A stretch of 15,038 nucleotides of DNA, from the NCBI GenBank assembly GCA_016935295.1, contig JAFGRF010000091.1, forward strand, positions 1 to 15,038. Direction: 5' to 3'. This stretch comes from Caldifarciminota bacterium. Lineage in GTDB: Bacteria; Hydrothermota; Tepidihabitantia; Tepidihabitantales; Tepidihabitantaceae. The notes under the pieces are model-generated. The model ran no database searches. It was not told the origin of the DNA and saw nothing but the letters and a program-made list of their open reading frames with translations. Shown in pieces: positions 7,107 to 12,419 of the stretch (positions are counted from its first letter, which is position 1; each line of letters opens with the position of its first letter). The position numbers and the translations under genes are program-made.

Positions 7107-8474
7107 ATGGTGGCCACTCTCTACAGCACGAATCTCCGCTCGCCCGACGTCGACCTGAAGGGTGCGCTGCTGCAGGGCCAGGCGCCGGACAAGGGCCTGT
7201 ACATGCCGCGCGAGATTCCGCAAATCCCGCTCGACGAGATTGCGGAATTCCGCGACAAGGCGTATGCTGAGATCGCCTTCGCAGTCCTCAAGCGCTACAC
7301 ACAGGGCCTGATACCCGACGATGACCTGATGCGGCTTTGCACCGAGTGCTACAACTACGACGTGCCGCTGGAGAAGGTCTCCGACCGGAACTACCTCATG
7401 CGCCTCGACCAGGGACCAACCGCGAGCTTCAAGGACTTCGCGGCGCGCATGATGGCAAGGATGATGCGCTACTTCCTCGCGCAGGAAGGTGGAGAGCTTG
7501 CTATCCTGACGGCGACGTCGGGCGACACCGGCTCCGCGGTCGCGCACGCATTCCACAACGTCGACCGCATCTCCATGGTCGTCCTCTTCCCCATCAAGGA
7601 AGTCTCTGACCGCCAGCGCAAGCAGATGACAACCCTCGGCGGCAACGTCACGGTCATCGGCATCGATGGCCAGTTCGATGACTGCCAGGCCTTGGTCAAG
7701 CGCGCCTTCGCTGACCCGGAACTGAAGCACATCCGCTTCTCGTCGGCCAATTCCATCAATATCGGACGACTTCTGCCCCAGGCGGTCTACTACCTCTACG
7801 CCTGGGCCAGGCTGCAGGAGAACGGCGAATCGGCCATCATCTCGGTCCCATCCGGCAACTTCGGCGACATCTGCGGCGGACTGATTGCGCACCGGATGGG
7901 TCTGCCGGTCTCACGGTTCGTCATCGCGACCAACGCCAACGACGAATTCCCGAAGTTCGTTGCCACCGGCAGATACGAAAAGATCGTCCCATCCCGCGTG
8001 TGCATCTCCAACGCAATGAATGTCGGTCACCCGTCCAACCTGCCGCGGCTCGTAGCGCTCTACGGCGGGGTAATGGACGAGCAGGGCAAGGTCGAGAAGG
8101 AACCGGACTTCGCGGCGATGCGAGGCGACATCTACTCGGTCAGCATCAACGACGAAGGTACGCGGAAGGCAATCAAGGATGCATGGAGCGGGTACAAGAC
8201 CATGCTCGAACCGCACGGCGCTGTCGGCTGGGCCGGATTGCAGAGATATCTTTCCTCACTCGAACCCCGGAACCCTGGGACCCCTGAACCCCTTGCGATC
8301 TCAGTTGAGACCGCCCACCCGGCCAAGTTCCCGGAGGAAATTCAGCGACTCCTCGGTGTGGCCCCGCCCCTGCCGCCGTCGCTCGCCGGCCTTGACGTCA
8401 AACCCGAGCACTACGACAAGGGCCCGAACGACTACTCCTGGTTCAAGGAATTCTTGAAGAGAGTGTTCAAGTAA
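7107..8474 (+). CDS. thrC: Threonine synthase
   Basis: A 455-residue enzyme that converts O-phosphohomoserine to threonine with PLP. It shows the N-terminal pattern YSTNLRSPDVDLKGALLQGQAPDKGLYMP, the PLP lysine in GPTASFKDFAARMM (Lys109), the phosphate-binding TATSGDTGSAVAHAF, and SVPSGNFGDICGGLIAHRMG. The C-terminal ETAHPAKFPEEI is typical of the longer form of the family. Residues 386-396 (EPRNPGTPEPL) are encoded by four 8-bp repeat units and look like a repeat-derived insert or replacement in a surface loop. ATG 7107 has no clear Shine-Dalgarno site, and translation is probably coupled to the preceding gene, which ends three bases earlier. Confidence 0.93.
   Translation: MVATLYSTNLRSPDVDLKGALLQGQAPDKGLYMPREIPQIPLDEIAEFRDKAYAEIAFAVLKRYTQGLIPDDDLMRLCTECYNYDVPLEKVSDRNYLMRLDQGPTASFKDFAARMMARMMRYFLAQEGGELAILTATSGDTGSAVAHAFHNVDRISMVVLFPIKEVSDRQRKQMTTLGGNVTVIGIDGQFDDCQALVKRAFADPELKHIRFSSANSINIGRLLPQAVYYLYAWARLQENGESAIISVPSGNFGDICGGLIAHRMGLPVSRFVIATNANDEFPKFVATGRYEKIVPSRVCISNAMNVGHPSNLPRLVALYGGVMDEQGKVEKEPDFAAMRGDIYSVSINDEGTRKAIKDAWSGYKTMLEPHGAVGWAGLQRYLSSLEPRNPGTPEPLAISVETAHPAKFPEEIQRLLGVAPPLPPSLAGLDVKPEHYDKGPNDYSWFKEFLKRVFK
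8262..8293 (+). repeat. 8-bp array (four units) inside the threonine synthase gene
   Basis: There are four consecutive octamers with variants GAACCCCG, GAACCCTG and GGACCCCT. They fit or nearly fit the GRNCNCTN pattern of the spacer arrays. They are read as GAA CCC CGG and so on, giving a Pro/Gly-rich loop between GLQRYLSSL and AISVETAHPAKF. Confidence 0.65.
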
Positions 8475-8476
8475 TC

Positions 8477-8545
8477 AGTCACTCGGTCTATCGATCTCTT
8501 GATCCCTTTGAGTATCCACTAGACCACATGACCACTGGACCACTA
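8477..8545 (+). repeat. 8-bp array filling the spacer between thrC and the aminopeptidase gene
   Basis: Octamers fit GRNCNCTN: GGTCTATC, GATCTCTT and GATCCCTT on the left, then GACCACAT, GACCACTG and GACCACTA on the right after one degraded stretch. The two subtypes (GATCYCTN and GACCACTN) occur here in one array, which links them as one family. The array stops just before the Shine-Dalgarno GGAGG at 8551. Confidence 0.75.
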
Positions 8546-8558
8546 CCCTTGGAGGGTT

Positions 8559-9608
8559 ATGCGCATTGACGAGAAGCTAACCGACTACGTTGTTGAACAG
8601 GTCGTCCGGCTGGCGAAAACGCCGAGCCTGGCCGGCCACACCGACGAAGCGATCACCTGCGTTGAGCAGGAACTCGACCGCATCGGCGTGAAGCACCGCC
8701 GGACCGGACGCGGTGCGCTGCTCGTGACGCTTGAAGGCCGCGATACGGGCAACCAGCGGGCTCTCACCGCCCACGTGGACACTTTGGGCGCTATGGTGAG
8801 AGAGCTCGGCAAGGATGGGTCACTCCTGTTCACCGCTGTCGGTGGTTATGCGCTGGCCACGGTTGAGGGCGAGTACGTCACGGTTGAAACCGCCTCGGGC
8901 AAACGTCTCCGTGGCACTATTCTGTTCGAGGAACCCTCCGCCCACGTCAGCAAGAAGGTCCATGACACCAAGCGCGAGTTCGAGAACATGAGAATCCGGC
9001 TCGATGCCGAGGTACGGACTGCGAAGGACCTCGCCAAGCTGGGTATCGCGGTCGGCGACTACGTCCATTTCGACCCGCGCTGCGAGGTAACCGACACCGG
9101 CTTCGTCAAGACCCGACACCTCGACGACAAGGCCGGAGTAGCGTGCCTCCTCGGCGCGCTCAAGGCGCTCTCTGACGCCAAGGCCCGGTCTCGCCTCACC
9201 ACACACTTCCTCTTCAGCACGTCGGAGGAGGTCGGGTTCGGCGCCTCGGCCGGCATCCCGCACGAGGTCACTGAGCTGGTCGCAGTAGACATGGGCGCGG
9301 TCGGCAAAGGACAGGAGTCAGATGAGTACTCGGTCTGCATCTGCGCCAAGGACTCGACCGGGCCGTTCGACTACGCCCTCCGCCAGCGGCTGCTTAAGCT
9401 CTGCCGGACTCACAAGATTCCCCACAAGGTCGACGTCTACCCGTTCTACGGCTCGGATGCGGCGGTGGCCGTGCGGGCCGGGCTGGATGCCGTCACCGGC
9501 CTCATTGGCCCGGGCATCAACGCCTCGCATAACCTCGAACGGACCCACCGCAAGGCACTGGCCGCCACTGTACGGCTGATTCTCGCGTACGTCGCAGAAG
9601 AGAAGTGA
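8559..9608 (+). CDS. M42-family (glutamyl aminopeptidase-like) metallopeptidase
   Basis: A 349-residue cytoplasmic zinc or cobalt aminopeptidase of clan MH. The metal and catalytic residues are visible: TAHVDTLG (His72, Asp74), RHLDDKAG (bridging Asp189), STSEEVGFG (Glu223/Glu224), AVDMG (Asp244) and GINASHNLERTH (His324). The insert between residues 85 and 180 matches the beta-barrel oligomerisation domain of the family (FTAVGGYAL...GTILFEE). GGAGGG stands just before ATG 8559. Members usually form dodecameric shells that trim peptides. The stop codon is followed directly by an 8-bp array. Confidence 0.88.
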   Translation: MRIDEKLTDYVVEQVVRLAKTPSLAGHTDEAITCVEQELDRIGVKHRRTGRGALLVTLEGRDTGNQRALTAHVDTLGAMVRELGKDGSLLFTAVGGYALATVEGEYVTVETASGKRLRGTILFEEPSAHVSKKVHDTKREFENMRIRLDAEVRTAKDLAKLGIAVGDYVHFDPRCEVTDTGFVKTRHLDDKAGVACLLGALKALSDAKARSRLTTHFLFSTSEEVGFGASAGIPHEVTELVAVDMGAVGKGQESDEYSVCICAKDSTGPFDYALRQRLLKLCRTHKIPHKVDVYPFYGSDAAVAVRAGLDAVTGLIGPGINASHNLERTHRKALAATVRLILAYVAEEK

Positions 9609-9610
9609 CC

Positions 9611-9640
9611 AAGTGGTCTAGTGGTCCAGTGATCTAGTGG
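9611..9640 (-). repeat. 8-bp array in reverse orientation, left of the four-helix-bundle gene
   Basis: Read on the minus strand the units are GATCACTG, GACCACTA and GACCACTT. This is the only array in the window in this orientation. Its 29 bases at 9612-9640 are the reverse complement of 10073-10101 with one mismatch. The GTG start of the next gene lies inside it. Confidence 0.75.
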
Positions 9641-10032
9641 CAGACAGAACACAGGTAAGGACCTATCAGGACTTGATCGCGTGGCAGAAGGCGTTTGACC
9701 TGTGCGCCGACGTCTATCATGCCACGAAGCGGTTTCCCCGAAGTGAGGTCTATGGGCTCGCCGGCCAGATGCAGCGTGCCGCCGTGTCCATACCATCAAA
9801 CATCGCCGAAGGCTTCGGACGACGCACGACACCCGACTTCCTGCGCTCGCTCTACATCGCCTATGGCTCAATCTGTGAACTGCAGACGCAAGCGTTGCTT
9901 GCGGTCAAGCTGTGTTTCCTGACAGAGAACGAGTCCGGTCCGTTGCTCCAGAAGATCGGAGATGCCGAGCGCCTGACCAAGGCTCTCATCCGCGCCCTCG
10001 AACGCAAGCTCTCATCGGATACCTCCACTTGA
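9637..10032 (+). CDS. Four-helix-bundle protein (S23 / 23S rRNA intervening-sequence protein family)
   Basis: A 131-residue protein with the family signature: TYQDLIAWQKAFDLCADVYHATKRFPRSEVYGLAGQMQRAAVSIPSNIAEGFGR, then a third and fourth helix (FLRSLYIAYGSICELQTQALLAVKL, and KIGDAERLTKALIRALERKL). Relatives are encoded in intervening sequences of 23S rRNA genes, and the Avd accessory protein of diversity-generating retroelements has the same fold. Most stand-alone members have no known function. No rRNA or reverse transcriptase is seen beside it. GTG 9637 is the only usable start before the conserved region. It lies inside the left 8-bp array and has no clear Shine-Dalgarno site. Inverted arrays flank the gene on both sides. 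Confidence 0.88.
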   Translation: MADRTQVRTYQDLIAWQKAFDLCADVYHATKRFPRSEVYGLAGQMQRAAVSIPSNIAEGFGRRTTPDFLRSLYIAYGSICELQTQALLAVKLCFLTENESGPLLQKIGDAERLTKALIRALERKLSSDTST

Positions 10033-10102
10033 CCGCTGGATCACATGACCACATTCTCCTCTCGTCACTTGACCACTAGACCACTGGACCACTAGACCAC
10101 TG
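10031..10102 (+). repeat. 8-bp array between the four-helix-bundle gene and the ApgM-family gene
   Basis: Three units (GACCGCTG, GATCACAT, GACCACAT) precede a degraded stretch at 10055-10070. Four perfect units alternating GACCACTA and GACCACTG follow at 10071-10102. The last G is the first base of the GTG start codon of the following gene. Confidence 0.8.
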
Positions 10103-11337
10103 TGAAGTACGTCATCTTTCTCGCCGACGGTGCGGCCGACTTCCCCGTTCCTGAACTCGGGAACAAGACACCGCTGGAGGTGGCGAACAAGCCTGCCATC
10201 GACCGCATTGCCCGGCTTGGCCGCTGCGGCTCGTTCCTCACCGTTGACGAAGACATGCCGCCCGGCTCCGAAGTCGCGAACCTGACCGTGCTCGGGTACG
10301 ACGCTCACGAGTGCTACCAGGGCAGGGGCGTCATCGAGGCTGCCTCGATGGGCGTCAAGCTGAATGACGCCGACATCGCGATGCGCTGCAACCTCATCTG
10401 CATCGAGGACGGCCGTATCAAGAACCACTCGGCCGGACACATCTCGACCGAGGAAGCGCACAAACTCATCCGCCACGTTGACCGCTACATCGGCAGCGAC
10501 GATGCCCGCTACTTCCCCGGCGTGTCCTATCGTCACCTGCTGGTGCTCGACCAGGGCTCGACTGACTTCGAGTGCTTTCCGCCCCACGACCATGTCGGCG
10601 AGAAAGCCGAAGACCTGATGATCGTCGCGAAGTCGGATGAAGCAAAGCCGACCGTTGACCGTCTGAACCAGATGACTCGCACCTCCTGGGAACTCCTGCC
10701 CCTGCACCGCGTCAACCAGGAACGCGCACAAGCCGGCAAAGACCCGGCAAATTCCATCTGGTTCTGGTCACAGGGCCGCAAGCCAAAGATGAAAACCCTG
10801 GGAGAGCAGTACGGCATCACTGGTGCGGTCATCTCCGCGGTCGACCTGATAAAGGGTCTCGGTGTCTACGCCGGGCTCGACGTGATTGACGTACCCGGTG
10901 CCACCGGCCTGATTGACACCAACTACGAGGGTAAGGCCGACGCCTGCCTCAAGGCACTCGATGACCACGACTTTGTCTACGTGCACGTCGAGGCGACCGA
11001 TGAAGCAGGGCACTCACGCGACGTGGAGCAGAAGATCCTCGGCATCGAGCACCTCGACTCGCGCCTCATTGCGCGGGTCATGAAGGACATTGAAGCAAAG
11101 GAAACCGGTCCCCGGTCATCGGTCATCGGTCCCGTAACCGTCGCGGTGCTGCCTGACCACCTGACCCCGGTAGCCAAGGGCAACCACGTCCACGGTCCTG
11201 TCCCGGTCGCTATTCTCGCGCCCGGCGTCGCGCCCGACTCAGTTCAGACCTACGACGAGGCTGCCTGCGCTACCGGCTCGCTCGGCCAGCTCCACGGCGA
11301 CCAGTTCATACGGACGTTTCTAGGGCGCGGGACATGA
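10102..11337 (+). CDS. ApgM-family phosphoglycerate mutase-like protein, proposed homoserine kinase type
   Basis: A 411-residue alkaline-phosphatase-superfamily protein. The N-terminus MKYVIFLADG gives metal ligand Asp9. PGSEVANLTVLGYD places Thr62 at the nucleophile position, where Ser is usual. VHVEATDEAGH and VLPDHLTP carry further metal ligands. The stretches RPANSIW-like (DPANSIWFWSQGR), VISAVDLIKGLGV and IDVPGATGLIDTNY resemble the subgroup of the archaeal-type mutase family annotated as proposed homoserine kinase. Threonine synthase lies two genes upstream, and no GHMP-type homoserine kinase is in the window. That context supports phosphorylation of homoserine, but glycolytic mutase activity cannot be excluded. 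Residues 335-345 are encoded by a 7-bp repeat. GTG 10102 abuts an 8-bp array and has no Shine-Dalgarno site. Confidence 0.85.
   Translation: MKYVIFLADGAADFPVPELGNKTPLEVANKPAIDRIARLGRCGSFLTVDEDMPPGSEVANLTVLGYDAHECYQGRGVIEAASMGVKLNDADIAMRCNLICIEDGRIKNHSAGHISTEEAHKLIRHVDRYIGSDDARYFPGVSYRHLLVLDQGSTDFECFPPHDHVGEKAEDLMIVAKSDEAKPTVDRLNQMTRTSWELLPLHRVNQERAQAGKDPANSIWFWSQGRKPKMKTLGEQYGITGAVISAVDLIKGLGVYAGLDVIDVPGATGLIDTNYEGKADACLKALDDHDFVYVHVEATDEAGHSRDVEQKILGIEHLDSRLIARVMKDIEAKETGPRSSVIGPVTVAVLPDHLTPVAKGNHVHGPVPVAILAPGVAPDSVQTYDEAACATGSLGQLHGDQFIRTFLGRGT
11106..11133 (+). repeat. 7-bp array (four units) inside the ApgM-family gene
   Basis: Four 7-base units of types CGGTCCC and CGGTCAT encode TGPRSSVIGPV at residues 335-345. 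Relatives usually have a short turn here between the helix DIEA and the strand VAVLPDH. It looks like a repeat insertion tolerated in a loop. Confidence 0.6.
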
Positions 11338-11368
11338 CCGAAATGTCCGGCATTTCGGATCGTGTCCC
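11329..11368. other. Long imperfect hairpin over the stop codon of the ApgM-family gene
   Basis: The arms GGGACATGACCGAAATG and CATTTCGGATCGTGTCCC pair over about 17 bp, with one G-T wobble, one bulged base and a 5-base loop TCCGG. The left arm contains the TGA stop. No T-run follows, so it is not a classical intrinsic terminator. It may be a REP-like palindrome, an mRNA 3' end stabiliser or a Rho-linked end. Confidence 0.6.
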
Positions 11369-11378
11369 AAGCCGACTC

Positions 11379-11399
11379 GGTCTCTTGGTCTCTTGACTA
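11379..11399 (+). repeat. Short 8-bp array before the DUF2279-like gene
   Basis: There are two copies of GGTCTCTT and a partial third unit (GACTA). The array ends three bases before ATG 11402. Confidence 0.6.
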
Positions 11400-11401
11400 C
11401 C

Positions 11402-11806
11402 ATGCCCTTGCTTCTCGCCCTCGCCTTGTTCGGCCAGCTAGCACCAACCAGCCTGCGCGACTCGCTTTCCCGCACGCTTCCCTGCTCCTCCGTCACTAGA
11501 CCACTAGATCGCTTAACCACTGGATCACTTTCTCATGAGCCCGACAACTGGTTCGCAATGGACAAGTTCTGGCACTTCTCGGCGAGCTTCGTCAGCGTGG
11601 GCGCAGCGTACCACCTCGGTGCGAACCGCGTCCGCCTGTCCGAGCCCTGGCCGACCAGCATAGCGCTGGGTGGAACGATAACGCTCGGCCTCACGAAGGA
11701 GTTCTACGACCTGGCCGGACCCAGCCGGCATTTCTCATGGAAGGACCTGGTTGTTGACGCCCTGGGCGTCTGCGCGGGCTACTTCGCGTTCATCCATCAT
11801 TACTGA
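11402..11806 (+). CDS. DUF2279/YfiM-like envelope protein with signal peptide
   Basis: A 134-residue protein. It starts with a short hydrophobic signal (MPLLLALALFGQLAPTS). The conserved part is DKFWHFSASFVSVGAAYHLG (54-73), two hydrophobic stretches, then GLTKEFYDLAGPSRHFSWKDLVVDALGVCAGYF. The spacing of His58, the KE(F)YD motif and SWKDLVVDALG resembles the DUF2279 (YfiM) family, whose function is unknown. Residues 31-44 (VTRPLDRLTTGSLS) come from an 8-bp array inserted in frame between signal and domain. ATG 11402 is preferred over TTG 11393. There is no good Shine-Dalgarno site. An alternative start at ATG 11560 would remove the repeat but also the signal peptide. Confidence 0.7.
   Translation: MPLLLALALFGQLAPTSLRDSLSRTLPCSSVTRPLDRLTTGSLSHEPDNWFAMDKFWHFSASFVSVGAAYHLGANRVRLSEPWPTSIALGGTITLGLTKEFYDLAGPSRHFSWKDLVVDALGVCAGYFAFIHHY
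11493..11532 (+). repeat. 8-bp array (five units) inside the DUF2279-like gene
   Basis: Units in array phase include GACCACTA, GATCGCTT, AACCACTG and GATCACTT. They are identical in type to the spacer arrays. The frame stays open through all 40 bases. Confidence 0.7.
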
Positions 11807-11821
11807 GAAATAGAGGGATGA

Positions 11822-11871
11822 AGTGCAAGTCCTGCACTCGATCCCTTGATCTCTCGATCCCTCGGTCCCTT
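11822..11871 (+). repeat. Small hairpin joined to an 8-bp array after the DUF2279-like gene
   Basis: AGTGCA, loop AGTCC, TGCACT (11822-11838) is followed at once by octamers of the types GATCCCTT, GATCTCTC, GATCCCTC and GGTCCCTT (11840-11871). The same order, hairpin then CACTCGATCCCTTGAT, occurs at 12352-12408. No T-run follows the hairpin. Confidence 0.6.
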
Positions 11872-11884
11872 TCCAGAATCAGGC

Positions 11885-11961
11885 GGGCGGTGCCGAACCG
11901 CCTGCTTCCGCCCGGGCATCCGTGAGAGGAGAGATGCCGGGCAGACCGTTCAGCACCGCCC
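11885..11961. other. Nested stem element between convergent genes, possible structured RNA
   Basis: The outer arms GGGCGGTGCCGAAC (11885-11898) and GTTCAGCACCGCCC (11948-11961) pair at 13 of 14 positions. Inside is a second stem, GCCCGGGCAT (11910-11919) with ATGCCGGGC (11934-11942), with one bulge. A competing small hairpin, AGGCGG (11881-11886) with CCGCCT (11898-11903), would exclude the outer stem. The element lies between a plus-strand gene and a minus-strand gene that converge, so a two-way terminator is one option. I do not recognise a known RNA family. Confidence 0.5.
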
Positions 11962-11993
11962 AACCAGGGAGAACACTCAGCAGCGGAACGAGG

Positions 11994-12320
11994 TCACGAA
12001 CGAGCAGGCTGGGCCGGCCCTACCGCGACTTCGAACGCGATCGGTCCGAACTGCGGGCGCACAACGACGCCTGACCCATCCGGCGCCGCGTTTTCCATCA
12101 CCATGGCGCAGCCGAACGGAAGTCGCAGGCAGAAGCGGCCGGGCGCGTGCGTCAGCCCGAGGCTGACCGGTACAGCCTGCCGGAGGACTCTTAATCCGAC
12201 GAGCGTCGTGCCGGTACCCACACTGAATTGAACGAGCACCTGCTGTTGCGGCTCAGGAACATCCGCGAGGGCCACGCCTGCCACCGCCAACAGCAGCACC
12301 ACTGCAGCAAAGCATCTCAT
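11994..12320 (-). CDS. Small secreted protein of unknown function
   Basis: A 108-residue protein with a clear Sec signal peptide (MRCFAAVVLLLAVAGVALA, likely cut before DVPEPQQQ). The mature part, of about 89 residues, is rich in Val, Gly and Pro (VLVQFSVGTGTTLVGLRVL, GSGVVVRPQFGPIAFEVAVG), which suggests a small beta-structured protein. ATG 12320 has GAGG five bases upstream. An in-frame GTG at 12326 is less likely. It lies 99 bases downstream of the DUF4389 gene, with a hairpin and an 8-bp array between, and may be the last gene of the minus-strand operon. No family was recognised. Confidence 0.65.
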   Translation of the reverse strand: MRCFAAVVLLLAVAGVALADVPEPQQQVLVQFSVGTGTTLVGLRVLRQAVPVSLGLTHAPGRFCLRLPFGCAMVMENAAPDGSGVVVRPQFGPIAFEVAVGPAQPARS

Positions 12321-12351
12321 GAACACCTCACATCCAGCCGGGACACAGGGA

Positions 12352-12408
12352 CGAGTGCGGGTTCAGCCCGCCACTCGATCCCTTGATCCCTCGATCTCTT
12401 GATCTCTT
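12352..12408. repeat. Hairpin joined to an 8-bp array between two minus-strand genes
   Basis: CGAGTGCGGG, loop TTCA, GCCCGCCACTCG (12352-12377) forms a 10-bp stem with one bulge. Octamers of the types GATCCCTT, GATCCCTC and GATCTCTT follow to 12408. The array keeps the plus-strand orientation although both flanking genes are on the minus strand. The hairpin could end or attenuate the minus-strand transcript, but no U-run follows it on that strand. Confidence 0.6.
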
Positions 12409-12419
12409 TTTCCACTTCC

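Noticed and set aside
6408..7892. Long open frame (494 codons) on the minus strand
   Set aside because: It is antisense to the second PLP enzyme and threonine synthase, both clearly real. It has no family motifs.
9637..10032. Four-helix-bundle gene considered as part of a diversity-generating retroelement or an rRNA intervening sequence
   Set aside because: No reverse transcriptase, template/variable repeats or rRNA sequence was seen nearby. The fold alone does not show either system.
10031..10102. Octamer arrays considered as a CRISPR array
   Set aside because: Units are eight bases, directly adjacent and degenerate. There are no unique spacers and no cas genes.
11881..11961. Nested-stem element considered as an SRP (4.5S) RNA
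   Set aside because: The minus strand contains GGAAGCAG, which recalls the SRP core, but the GNRA-type tetraloop and the matching left side of the core are missing.
11846..12166. Plus-strand open frame of 106 codons
   Set aside because: It crosses an octamer array and the nested-stem element, overlaps the minus-strand secreted protein gene, and has no Shine-Dalgarno site or motif.
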